DNA of 44,948 nucleotides, from positions 1-44,948 of the IMG/VR virus record IMGVR_UViG_3300037261_000140, one strand, 5' to 3'. This DNA comes from a virus. Below are positions 31,193 through 38,084 of this stretch, piece by piece. The stretch's first letter is position 1. Each line of letters starts with the position of its first letter. The notes beneath the pieces are model-generated. The model made no database searches. It was not told where the DNA came from and saw only the letters and a program-made list of their open reading frames with translations. The translations under genes and the position numbers were made by a program.

Positions 31193-31743
31193 ACGTGAAA
31201 TTCTCGCCCACTCGGGCCGGGAGCCCTAAGATCCAAATGAACCCAAGTCGTGGTTCCAAATTCCATCCTGATCCCAAGCTCTTCTAGTTGGGGCCTCAAA
31301 ATGTCTTTTACTTGATCTATCGTGAGATTTGGTCCACAGTCAAAGTCAACCGCGAGGCTCATACTGTGAACATCGGCGCCGGTAGGGAGCAAAATACTCT
31401 GTTCGATATTATATTGTTTGCTGCGGAACATACAGTGGATATTTAGAGGAAACCCAAGGATCTCCCGAACCTGATCTAACTTAACGCAAAGAGTCATAAG
31501 TTGATTTGGGTCGAACCCATCTTCCGGGGTAGCCAGTCGGTTCCAGTTATGGAGCAAAAGGCAGTTGTTGACTGAGAAGTACTTTGACACCATGCATTCA
31601 GGATTCGTCCAGTCCAGAGTGTTCATCTCGGGCGGCGCGAGTGGCGCCGGGGCCGGCGCGGCCTGCACAGGCGGGTCCTGAATCTTTTGTTGAATTAATG
31701 CCAAAGCGGCTCTAAATAACTGGGTCCAAATTGGGTCTGCCAT
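31189..31743 (-). CDS. endolysin: M15-type peptidase
   Basis: 184 aa. The core matches M15_3 D-Ala-D-Ala-type peptidases: MFRSKQYN (Arg 107, an S-G-Y-R-S-x-x-Y-N-like site), HSMSLAVDFD (His 126 and Asp 133, usual pattern H-x-x-G-x-A-x-D; here Gly is replaced by Ser) and TWVHLDLR (His 169). These are the expected zinc ligands. The N terminus has a Pro/Ala linker (VQAAPAPAPLAPPEM) after a hydrophobic helix (LFRAALALIQQ) that could be a weak membrane or targeting segment. It would cut peptidoglycan cross-links at lysis. AATCTT and TGATATAG signals are upstream, and the ATG follows AGAGGAA. Convergent with the plus-strand membrane peptides. Confidence 0.8.
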   Translation of the reverse strand: MADPIWTQLFRAALALIQQKIQDPPVQAAPAPAPLAPPEMNTLDWTNPECMVSKYFSVNNCLLLHNWNRLATPEDGFDPNQLMTLCVKLDQVREILGFPLNIHCMFRSKQYNIEQSILLPTGADVHSMSLAVDFDCGPNLTIDQVKDILRPQLEELGIRMEFGTTTWVHLDLRAPGPSGREFHV

Positions 31744-31767
31744 ACATTCCTCTTGCTTCTCTATAGG

Positions 31768-31790
31768 CTATATCATACAATCAAGATTGT
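31768..31790 (-). promoter_or_regulatory. AATCTT box and TGATATAG signal before endolysin
   Basis: On the minus strand ACAATCTTGA (31790-31781) is followed six bases later by TGATATAG (31775-31768), 25 bases before the ATG at 31743. Both promoter classes of this phage may act here. Confidence 0.45.
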
Positions 31791-31800
31791 GAGGTGAGAT

Positions 31801-31968
31801 ATGAAGAAACCAATGTCATTATGGGTTAGAACTACAGTAGAAGGCCGTGTTATTTGGTCTGCTGGCCAAAAGGACTGGCTTCGTACCCCAGATAGCCTAC
31901 AAGATGAAGTTTTCTATGATGTTGAATTAAAAGGCGAAATTGAGGTTCCAGATGAAAAAGCCGTTTGA
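31801..31968 (+). CDS. small protein (55 aa)
   Basis: ATG 31801 with a strong GAGGTGA ribosome site nine bases upstream. The product (MKKPMSLWVRTTVEGRVIW start, DEVFYDVELKGEIEVPDE end) is short, acidic at its end, and strand-rich. It overlaps the next gene by 17 bases. Function unknown; too short for a family call. Confidence 0.45.
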   Translation: MKKPMSLWVRTTVEGRVIWSAGQKDWLRTPDSLQDEVFYDVELKGEIEVPDEKAV

Positions 31969-32233
31969 AGGTCTTGAAATTGGGGATGTTATTCTACTAA
32001 CCGACGGTCGGTTGGCGCGTGTCGCCAGTGAAATAAAGAAGTACCATAGCGGTGCCGACTATTTCATGCTCCAGTTCATGGACAAATCTGGAGAACATTT
32101 CCAGGAAGATGATGGCACTATAGACATCGAAAGAAATTTAGGACAATCCGAAGATACTTTGGCCAGCTTTTACACTGCCCGGAGCATACACATGAGACTA
32201 AACGATGCCAAAGGGCTGTTCGGTGAGGCTTAA
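31952..32233 (+). CDS. unrecognised small protein (93 aa)
   Basis: Starts at ATG 31952 with GAGGT five bases upstream; a TTG at 31940 is less likely. A strand-rich N terminus (GLEIGDVILLTDGRLARVASEI) suggests an SH3- or PilZ-like barrel; the C terminus (YFMLQFMDKSGEHFQEDDGTIDIERN, SFYTARSIHMRL) is mixed. No motif. Part of the four-gene cluster that ends with the HNH gene. Confidence 0.45.
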   Translation: MKKPFEGLEIGDVILLTDGRLARVASEIKKYHSGADYFMLQFMDKSGEHFQEDDGTIDIERNLGQSEDTLASFYTARSIHMRLNDAKGLFGEA

Positions 32234-32543
32234 ACTCAAATTCGGTATAGATGCAACTCCCATTCAATGTGACTGGCAAAAGAAGATCTTGGACTTTCCT
32301 AAAGTTGTAAGTTACAATTTTAGGAATTGGGAGTGGATAGTCTACAATGATGTCGGTACGATTGCTGGCACCATGTACGAATTGATCTTTGGAGAATTGA
32401 AAATTTACGACCCCAGAGCCATAGAAGACCACCCTACTTTGGCCGAAATTATCGGCGAATCTAATGATGGAAAATGCGACTGTGGAGGCGATAATAATCC
32501 CGGCTCTGGCGGTCACTGGATTTTTTGCAAAACGAGGAAATGA
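32223..32543 (+). CDS. unrecognised small protein with Cys cluster (106 aa)
   Basis: A GTG at 32223 follows AAAGGG and overlaps the upstream stop; an ATG at 32205 is the alternative but has no ribosome site. The N terminus has a strand FGIDATPIQCDW, then WEWIVYNDVGTIAGTMYELIFGELKIYD. The C terminus (CDCGGDNNPGSGGHWIFCK) has three Cys and one His and could bind a metal. The stop overlaps the possible HNH start (ATGATG). Function unknown. Confidence 0.45.
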   Translation: MRLKLKFGIDATPIQCDWQKKILDFPKVVSYNFRNWEWIVYNDVGTIAGTMYELIFGELKIYDPRAIEDHPTLAEIIGESNDGKCDCGGDNNPGSGGHWIFCKTRK

Positions 32544-33133
32544 TGGAACAGCCAACGCCTGGCCGATCAGGAAAACTGATGGCCACGAATGACCCCTTCA
32601 TTTATGAACTTCTTGCGGACCCAAATTATATAGTAAATTCTGATGGAACAATTTTCACCAGGGTAGCTGAAACGGGCAAAGTTTTCGTGGACCCGAACCA
32701 GTGGCGTGAAGTCAATACTTCTCTTCCTAATGACGAGGGCTATATCGATCTCAAATATCAAAATAGAAGCCTAAGACGCTGCCGAATCATGTATGCGAAG
32801 TTTGTGGGGCCTTTATCTCAAGATCTTATCGTAAATCATAAGAATTCCATCAGGAACGATGATTCTCCTGGCAATTTGGAGCTTATAACGCAATCTGGCA
32901 ATAATTTTCATCGTTTCTTGTCTAAGCCGGCGGTTATAGGGAACTGTGTCTTGACATGGGAAGTCGTAGATCAGATCCGGGCCGAAAAGCTGGCCGGCGC
33001 GACCCATAAAGAACTTACGGTAAAATTTGGTCTTTCAAAGGGCCATATAAGCGAGATAGTGAATCACAAAATTTGGATAAAAAATAAAGAGTACACAGGA
33101 AAACAGAAGACTTGTAAGACAGTTATGATATAA
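32543..33133 (+). CDS. HNH homing endonuclease with C-terminal helix-turn-helix
   Basis: 196 aa from ATG 32543 (an ATG at 32540 is equally possible); GAGGA is upstream. The first part (residues 28-60) is a NUMOD4-like start (IVNSDGTIFTRVAETGK) that matches the N terminus of phage HNH nucleases. NHKNSIRNDDSPGNLELITQSGNNFH (99-124) is the HNH centre: NH-K...D-(S/N)-P-x-NLE. A C-terminal HTH (VDQIRAEKLAGATHKELTVKFGLSKGHISEIVNHKIW) probably reads DNA. Such enzymes cut DNA to spread. It is free-standing here, just before a structured RNA gene, so a link with an intron was considered but is not shown. Confidence 0.85.
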   Translation: MEQPTPGRSGKLMATNDPFIYELLADPNYIVNSDGTIFTRVAETGKVFVDPNQWREVNTSLPNDEGYIDLKYQNRSLRRCRIMYAKFVGPLSQDLIVNHKNSIRNDDSPGNLELITQSGNNFHRFLSKPAVIGNCVLTWEVVDQIRAEKLAGATHKELTVKFGLSKGHISEIVNHKIWIKNKEYTGKQKTCKTVMI

Positions 33134-33134
33134 T
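33126..33134 (+). promoter_or_regulatory. extended -10 promoter for the long noncoding RNA
   Basis: TGATATAAT is a perfect extended -10 (TGN TATAAT). Seven bases on is A33141, the first base of the tRNA-like acceptor strand. It overlaps the end of the HNH gene. The -35 region (GAAGAC) is poor, as usual for extended -10 promoters. Confidence 0.65.
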
Positions 33135-33140
33135 ATTAAT

Positions 33141-33224
33141 AGCGGGATAGACTGGAGAACAGGTTCCACCAGCCCGGCTTCATACGCCGGTCCACGCAGG
33201 GCCAGGGTACTGCTCCCGCTACCA
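33141..33224 (+). other. tRNA-like domain at the RNA 5' end (CAU in anticodon position)
   Basis: AGCGGGA (33141-33147) pairs over 7 bp with TCCCGCT (33214-33220) and is followed by A and CCA (33221-33224), like an acceptor stem with encoded CCA. A 5-bp stem (CCGGC/GCCGG, 33174-33190) holds a 7-base loop TTCATAC, with U33 and CAU where the anticodon would be (Met or Ile2). The D-like arm (CTGG/CCAG) is offset, and the T arm lacks the TTCRA loop. So it is a tRNA mimic or a very degenerate tRNA, not a normal one. Confidence 0.5.
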
Positions 33225-33500
33225 AATCTGCAATCCTACGGCGCCTCGGTAGGAGTCTGACATCATCCGAGTATTAAGGGACGAAGAATCTTCAGACGAG
33301 ATTTCCCATCGGACTCGGAGAGAGGCAACAAATCAGAGGCAGCGCGGACAGTGACGCAGCTACTCGGGATAAAATGGTCTCCACAGGGTACCCTGTAAAG
33401 TCTGGTCGGCCCGACGGTGTGACGGAGATCAAGTAGGATGACTATACTCGTGCGCGAGGCAATTTCCTACCCTTGACGGCGGCCCTTCGGGGCCGTTTTA
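33141..33500 (+). ncRNA. long structured noncoding RNA (about 360 nt)
   Basis: A promoter and a terminator bracket a stretch without a convincing ORF. The first 84 bases form a tRNA-like domain (see next entry). The rest folds into many perfect helices: TCCTAC/GTAGGA (33234-33254); TCCGAGT/ACTCGGA (33266-33319) with inner GGGA/TCCC and GAAG/CTTC; GTCTGA (33255-33260) with TCAGAC (33292-33297), which crosses the previous helix and makes a pseudoknot; TGGTCTCC/GGAGATCA (33375-33431) enclosing ACAGGGTACCCTGT; and GTAGGA/TCCTAC (33433-33470) around CTCG/CGAG. It ends in a UUCG terminator. Large ornate phage RNAs near tRNAs (GOLLD, ROOL) are similar in style but longer; I cannot assign a family. 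Confidence 0.7.
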
Positions 33501-33504
33501 TTTT
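33480..33504 (+). terminator. UUCG terminator of the long noncoding RNA
   Basis: CGGCCC-TTCG-GGGCCG (33480-33495) followed by TTTTATTTT. On the other strand the flanking sequence is not T-rich, so it is plus-directed. It lies just before the convergent MuF-like gene end. Confidence 0.85.
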
Positions 33505-34267
33505 AGGCGCCCTGTGCCTCGTGACGGTCATAGTTTTCTCGAATATAGGCGACTTTCCCATATTTATTAAAACCAAAACCCTTAGCTAGATAGGTCAGGC
33601 TGCAACGGCAATGCGGATGTAATCCAAATGCTGAAGGAGCATCTTCGCCGCGCTTGTGGTAGGACTGTTTTAATTCGCTGAACTTCCAGACCCGTGGAGT
33701 AATTTTGTCTGGCATCATATGAAGTCTCAGGCATTCTGGACAAATTTTACCATCGCGAACGACGACAAAGAATACCAAAGGATCGTTGTCATTTATACTC
33801 GAAGCAATCCGGGTGATATCCATCATTCGGCCAACATTGCGAAATTTTGTGCTTTCACTCTCAGCTATCGCTTTCATGTGAGCTTTAGCTTTTCTGAATT
33901 CTTCTTTTACGACTTCTGAGATCTGTTCGTCTGAAACCTTCGTACCTTTTACTTTGGCTTCTTTGACAATGCCATCGATACCTTCAGTGAGATTGGATTG
34001 AGTTTTATTTTTGAGGGCTTCGATGTAACCGTCGGCGCTGTCCAACAAAGATTTCAGTGCGTCTTCCTCGAACATATTAGGACGGCGATTGGCCATAGAT
34101 TGGACAAAGAGATGGGCGAGACCCATGTTCTTTTGGCCAGAGATAATGAAAGTTTTAAGGTGAGCAAGACGAGGGATACTGCCGACAAAAGATAGGGCAA
34201 GCTGATCGAACATGTCTTCGATTATCAGCTTGATAGCATCTTTGCCTCTTGAGGACATGCCAAGCAT
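33503..34267 (-). CDS. MuF/SPP1 gp7-like head morphogenesis protein
   Basis: 254 aa. The C-terminal third matches the phage Mu F family: ESESTKFRNVGRMMDITRIAS, then VVRDGKICPECLRLHMM (CPEC) and LHPHCRCSLTYL, in the usual order of DGx-x-CPxC...HPHCRC. These minor head proteins sit at the portal and take part in assembly or DNA delivery. The N-terminal part is mostly helical. It follows the portal and the 234-aa gene, the usual place. It has three bases of spacing to the 234-aa gene. Confidence 0.8.
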   Translation of the reverse strand: MLGMSSRGKDAIKLIIEDMFDQLALSFVGSIPRLAHLKTFIISGQKNMGLAHLFVQSMANRRPNMFEEDALKSLLDSADGYIEALKNKTQSNLTEGIDGIVKEAKVKGTKVSDEQISEVVKEEFRKAKAHMKAIAESESTKFRNVGRMMDITRIASSINDNDPLVFFVVVRDGKICPECLRLHMMPDKITPRVWKFSELKQSYHKRGEDAPSAFGLHPHCRCSLTYLAKGFGFNKYGKVAYIRENYDRHEAQGA

Positions 34268-34270
34268 TGG

Positions 34271-34975
34271 TTAGTCCTTCTTAAGTCCTTCTACAGACAA
34301 AATGTTAGAGACAGCTTTTTCGGCTTTAGCTTCTTGTTGTTCCCATTTAGCCATGACATCTTTGACAACTTTTTCTTGCATAGACAAAGCTACCTTTTGA
34401 TTTGAGTCAAGGTTATGAGAAGCGACTTGATTGAGTTTGAAGTTGTGTTTGGCCGGACCATTAACAGCCTTCACAATTGCAGAGATAGCCTTTTGAGACT
34501 TTTGAAGTTCTACATAAGCGTGCTGTTTTCTATAAAAATCTGTGATTCCAGCCACAGATTTCTTTATTTCTTCAGTGGCTTCTGGGTTAGCAGAGGCACC
34601 GCCGGGAGCAGAAACAATACTTTCAAGTTTTGCAATATGTTGATCAAGTTCAGAACTATTAGGAGCACCGGCACCGGGAGGTTGTCCTTGTCCAGGAGGC
34701 TGTGCGCCTTCTTGTCCAGGAGCACCTTGACCGGGAGGTTGTCCGCCCTCTTCTCCGGGCTGTCCACCTTCATCTCCACCGATAGGATTACCTTCAGCAT
34801 CGACTTGGCCTTGAGCACCAGCAGCCGCAGCTTGAGCATCGGCAGCGGCCTGTACGGCCTGATCTACCTGGGCATCTTTACCGCCCTGTTCATAACCGAG
34901 ACGAAAAGCCATATCCATGGAGTCCATGAATTTGAGTCTTAGCGCATGATATTTTGCCTTATAATTAACTTCCAT
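34271..34975 (-). CDS. portal-adjacent structural protein with disordered middle (234 aa)
   Basis: A helical N terminus (YKAKYHALRLKFMDSMDMAFRLGYEQGGK), then a Pro/Gly/Gln/Glu-rich stretch (about residues 40-105, GQPGEEGGQPPGQGAPG style), then a helical C terminus (ELDQHIAKLESIVS, ITDFYRKQHAYVELQKSQKAISAIVKAV, MQEKVVKDVMAKWEQQEAKAEKAVSNIL). No enzyme motif. Its ATG overlaps the end of the portal gene by 11 bases. Perhaps an internal head or portal-associated assembly factor. Family unknown. Confidence 0.55.
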   Translation of the reverse strand: MEVNYKAKYHALRLKFMDSMDMAFRLGYEQGGKDAQVDQAVQAAADAQAAAAGAQGQVDAEGNPIGGDEGGQPGEEGGQPPGQGAPGQEGAQPPGQGQPPGAGAPNSSELDQHIAKLESIVSAPGGASANPEATEEIKKSVAGITDFYRKQHAYVELQKSQKAISAIVKAVNGPAKHNFKLNQVASHNLDSNQKVALSMQEKVVKDVMAKWEQQEAKAEKAVSNILSVEGLKKD

Positions 34976-36839
34976 AACTATCCTCTTCGTCTAACGAATC
35001 TGATACGAACATTTTCAACATCTCCATAGAGAAAGGCTTAGGAGAAAAATAAGCTTTAACTGCTAATGGATTTGTTTGGGCTAATAATTGCATCCATTGT
35101 AAAAAGAATGGATCGCGTTTGTATTTCAATAATGGATCAACCATGGAAGCAGGGCTATCCATAGTCTCGGCCCGGATTTCGGCCACGTTCATATATTTAT
35201 CGGCCAATAACTGCCATCGCTCATTGAACGGAACAGCGCCGCCCATGTAAGTTCCAATTGTTTCTTTATCTACTTGTTTTAGAACTTCGTCATAGGTCAT
35301 GTGAGTCGGCATGTCTTGTTGCAGACGTTGCGACTCTTGTTCTTTATTTTGTGCGTCTAGGCCAGCTAAACGTATTTCACAGATCTTGGCCAGCAAAGGA
35401 TCAATGAGTGGGAGGAGCTTCTCATTTAAGAAAGTTTGGAAGTGCAGTATTAAAGGTCGTAAACCTGTGTCCCTAGAAGCTGTGAGTTTAAATTCGTTGT
35501 TACTTTCACTGAGAGTTTGGGAATTGGTTCCTTTGGACAAATGATTATATCCAGGCAACTCATCAGGAGAAATGTTGAAGGCAGAAAGAATGTTTCTGCA
35601 CACTTGGTCGTACATGTATTGGAAGTCACCATCATGCATTCCTTCGCCGGTCATTGACAACCAATCAACTTTGTCATCTTTGCCGACGCCGAAGATAGGA
35701 GTACGGAAAGAGTTACTTACAGAGTTAATAGCTGCATTGAATTGTAATTTGACGTTGTTGATAACTGCTTCATCAACTTCATCACTTTGAATCAGTAAGA
35801 GACCTTTGGATGCTCTACCGTTCTGGAAATATAATTTTTCGTAGGTGTCAATCGAGATATGCGTCGTAATACAACTAACGCATGTATCAATAGGACTAAG
35901 AGGATAACCATTATGCTCGATGTCAGTAGATGGAAAAAGGTTCGTAACGAGAAGTTCTTCATGGGTAAAAGCCTGTCTCGGGAGACCTTCAATGACCTGT
36001 AACCAAGCGTACTGATCTTCTTTTAATTTTCTTGAGTCAATACTTGGTTTTTCGCCGGATAAAGCTTCGAGCATCTTGATCGCAACTTCGCGAAGGTTAT
36101 TCCCAATGTACTCGCCCTTACGGACAGTTTTGTAGATCGTTCCAATATCTACGGGACGGAAACGATTAAACTTGGGCACGTCTCCGGATCGGTCGTAAAT
36201 TATTTCAGTTCCAAACCTACCAAATGAAAGACCATTTCTGGCTTGAAGATCAAAGAATTCAGAGATAGTCATCTTGTCTTGATTTTCTAGACCATCAGAA
36301 TGACCGCAGGAAAGTAATATTTTTTCAAGTTGCTTCATCTTGAACTGAACTTTTTCTAATTGTTCAGGAGTAAGGATCTTTTCGATCTCAGCTTTAATGG
36401 CTACTTCAAGTCCGGTATCAAACCGATCTTTTCTTAAATGGCCATAAAGACTTAGCATGTTGCCGCGTGCTCTTAAGATCGCGGCGACCAAGTGATCTTG
36501 GATTCGGATTTGTTTGATTACATCGTCAGGAAGTAAACGTCTTTTGGATCTGAAGAGACCCAGGTAGTTTTCAGAAGGGGCCGGATGTTCAGTAAATGCT
36601 AACCTTGGAGCTTTTTTCGTGGCGGACCCAGAAGCCTGACTCAAAACATACATCAAAGGAGATTCAGGATTCGCAGCTTCATAACCAGCCTTTTTAAGAG
36701 GCTCATCAGCGGCTCCAGTAGTAGCAAACAAAACGGGACGCCCTTGAGATACAGCCCTATTGATTACGATAGCCGCATCGGCAGCAGCATTCATTGCCGC
36801 AGCTTGTTCTTCGTTTGTCGGTCTTTTCTGATCTGCCAT
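34965..36839 (-). CDS. portal protein
   Basis: 624 aa. It is encoded between the large terminase and the MuF-like gene, the normal portal position. The core (DDVIKQIRIQDHLVAAILRARGNMLSLYGHLRKDR, DLQARNGLSFGRFGTEIIYDRSGDVPKFNRFRPVDIGTIYKTV, FPSTDIEHNGYPLSPIDTCVSCITTHISIDTYEKLYFQNGRASKGLLLIQSDEVDE, FRTPIFGVGKDDKVDWLSMTGEGMHDGDFQYMYDQVCRNILSAFNISPDELPGY) reads as a phage portal: wing strands, the YxNGxxP/S-type stem region, and a helical crown part. It forms the dodecamer through which DNA is packaged. The C terminus (LKMFVSDSLDEEDSYGS) overlaps the 234-aa gene start. Confidence 0.85.
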   Translation of the reverse strand: MADQKRPTNEEQAAAMNAAADAAIVINRAVSQGRPVLFATTGAADEPLKKAGYEAANPESPLMYVLSQASGSATKKAPRLAFTEHPAPSENYLGLFRSKRRLLPDDVIKQIRIQDHLVAAILRARGNMLSLYGHLRKDRFDTGLEVAIKAEIEKILTPEQLEKVQFKMKQLEKILLSCGHSDGLENQDKMTISEFFDLQARNGLSFGRFGTEIIYDRSGDVPKFNRFRPVDIGTIYKTVRKGEYIGNNLREVAIKMLEALSGEKPSIDSRKLKEDQYAWLQVIEGLPRQAFTHEELLVTNLFPSTDIEHNGYPLSPIDTCVSCITTHISIDTYEKLYFQNGRASKGLLLIQSDEVDEAVINNVKLQFNAAINSVSNSFRTPIFGVGKDDKVDWLSMTGEGMHDGDFQYMYDQVCRNILSAFNISPDELPGYNHLSKGTNSQTLSESNNEFKLTASRDTGLRPLILHFQTFLNEKLLPLIDPLLAKICEIRLAGLDAQNKEQESQRLQQDMPTHMTYDEVLKQVDKETIGTYMGGAVPFNERWQLLADKYMNVAEIRAETMDSPASMVDPLLKYKRDPFFLQWMQLLAQTNPLAVKAYFSPKPFSMEMLKMFVSDSLDEEDSYGS

Positions 36840-36840
36840 G

Positions 36841-38037
36841 TTATCCTACGAGTGCCATGAAAACATTTGCGGTACTTAATCCGGTATTTACAACAGACAA
36901 AGAAAAAATAGTGTCCGTTCTTACGAAAATACCGGGAACAGTCGAACTTCCATTAACGAAAGGACGAACTGTGCCAGCCGCTACTCCATTTACTATCAGA
37001 GAAACGGGTTGATCTGCCTCTAAATAAATGAAAGAAAAGGCAGATTCATATATGGCTATTTGCGTCATAATGTTGTTTTCAAGAGGGATCGGACTGGCCG
37101 AGAAGAATTCAAGCGATTCGGCGTAGACAGCGGTTATAGGGTAGTTGCCCCATGTCGCTTGTGAGAAGCCGGCGCTTATATTGAGCGTGTCGCCTACCTG
37201 GACGCCCACGGCGCCAAAGATTTCAATTTGAGTGGCAAAGCCAGCGCCCAAAGTAATGGGGCCTTCTGCAACGCCTTGGGAATTCCTAACGGAGAAACTA
37301 GTGGCCGTCACGGCTATGATTTGGAATGAATTGGCCGCACACATCTGAGAACTTTGATTTAGGATATTAAACAATGAACCAATCGTAACAGAATCGCCTA
37401 CTTGAACGCCTGCAAGGTTAAATGGAGTGGCGCCTCCCGCAAGGTCTATTACGCCGGCAGCCGATGGGATTTGGGTACCGTTGCCCGTGGTCAGAGTAAC
37501 CGTATTTAAAGGATTGGCCGCATTCCAATCAGCAATTTCTAAAGCTACGGTTTTAATGCCGTCAAAAGAGAGTACGACAGAATTTCCGATAGAGCCGACA
37601 TAATTGGCCGTAATCGTAACATTCGTAGTCATTCCAGCTATTTGGCCAGTAAATGACGCAAATAAGGCCGGCGCAGAAAAGGTCGTTACTGGACCATTCT
37701 GAGTGACATTCACTTGGGTACTAGCATCGTCACCGAGAGCGCGGGGAATCCTAAAATCGGGTGCTGTTCCGCCAGTCCAGGAGAGAACGTAAGTATTTGT
37801 AGTTCCAGGCTTTAATGTGATTGAATAAAGAGTCGTTCCATCCTGGTCTAAAGTGCGGGACTTACTGAACACTGTTTGGTTTTCACCGGGGGCCAGAGCG
37901 ATATCTTCGGTTTCAGCGGTCTCAATGGCCAAACCGTTAACAGGACGAGACCATTTGAAATTCTGCATGTTAGGAGAATTACTGGGGTTTCGGTCAGAAT
38001 AAGCGTTCAAATAGAACAAAAGATTAAAAGTCGGCAT
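36841..38037 (-). CDS. beta-rich virion protein sharing a domain with the tail fibre
   Basis: 398 aa, nearly all beta strands. Residues about 135-200 (VTITANYVGSIGNSVVLSFDG, IADWNAANPLNTVTLTTGNGTQIPSAAGVIDLAGG) closely match a segment of the large tail fibre (ITANNPGTIGLSVTLVFDG, WNTANPSNQISLTIGDGTQVP). The C terminus (FSFIYLEADQPVSLIVNGVAAGTVRPFVNG, GIFVRTDTIFSLSVVNTGLSTANVFMALVG) is also a beta domain. It lies between portal and terminase, so a head or neck surface role is likely. An AATCTT box lies upstream. Not an enzyme by any motif. Confidence 0.6.
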   Translation of the reverse strand: MPTFNLLFYLNAYSDRNPSNSPNMQNFKWSRPVNGLAIETAETEDIALAPGENQTVFSKSRTLDQDGTTLYSITLKPGTTNTYVLSWTGGTAPDFRIPRALGDDASTQVNVTQNGPVTTFSAPALFASFTGQIAGMTTNVTITANYVGSIGNSVVLSFDGIKTVALEIADWNAANPLNTVTLTTGNGTQIPSAAGVIDLAGGATPFNLAGVQVGDSVTIGSLFNILNQSSQMCAANSFQIIAVTATSFSVRNSQGVAEGPITLGAGFATQIEIFGAVGVQVGDTLNISAGFSQATWGNYPITAVYAESLEFFSASPIPLENNIMTQIAIYESAFSFIYLEADQPVSLIVNGVAAGTVRPFVNGSSTVPGIFVRTDTIFSLSVVNTGLSTANVFMALVG

Positions 38038-38066
38038 TTATAAGTCCTCTACACGGTATGAGACCA

Positions 38067-38078
38067 CATTAAGATTGC
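38067..38078 (-). promoter_or_regulatory. AATCTT box before the 398-aa/portal unit
   Basis: Minus strand reads GCAATCTTAATG, 29 bases before the ATG at 38037, with AGAGGAC as ribosome site. It lies in the short gap after the terminase stop. Confidence 0.45.
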
Positions 38079-38084
38079 TGGGTA

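Noticed and set aside
33141-33224. A normal tRNA-Met
   Set aside because: Acceptor stem, CCA and anticodon loop look right, but D arm is offset and the T arm lacks the TTCRA loop; kept only as tRNA-like.
32543-33500. Group I intron or HEARO/IscB system (HNH gene next to structured RNA)
   Set aside because: The RNA has its own promoter and terminator and lies after, not inside, a split gene; no intron core was recognised and the HNH protein has no RuvC part.
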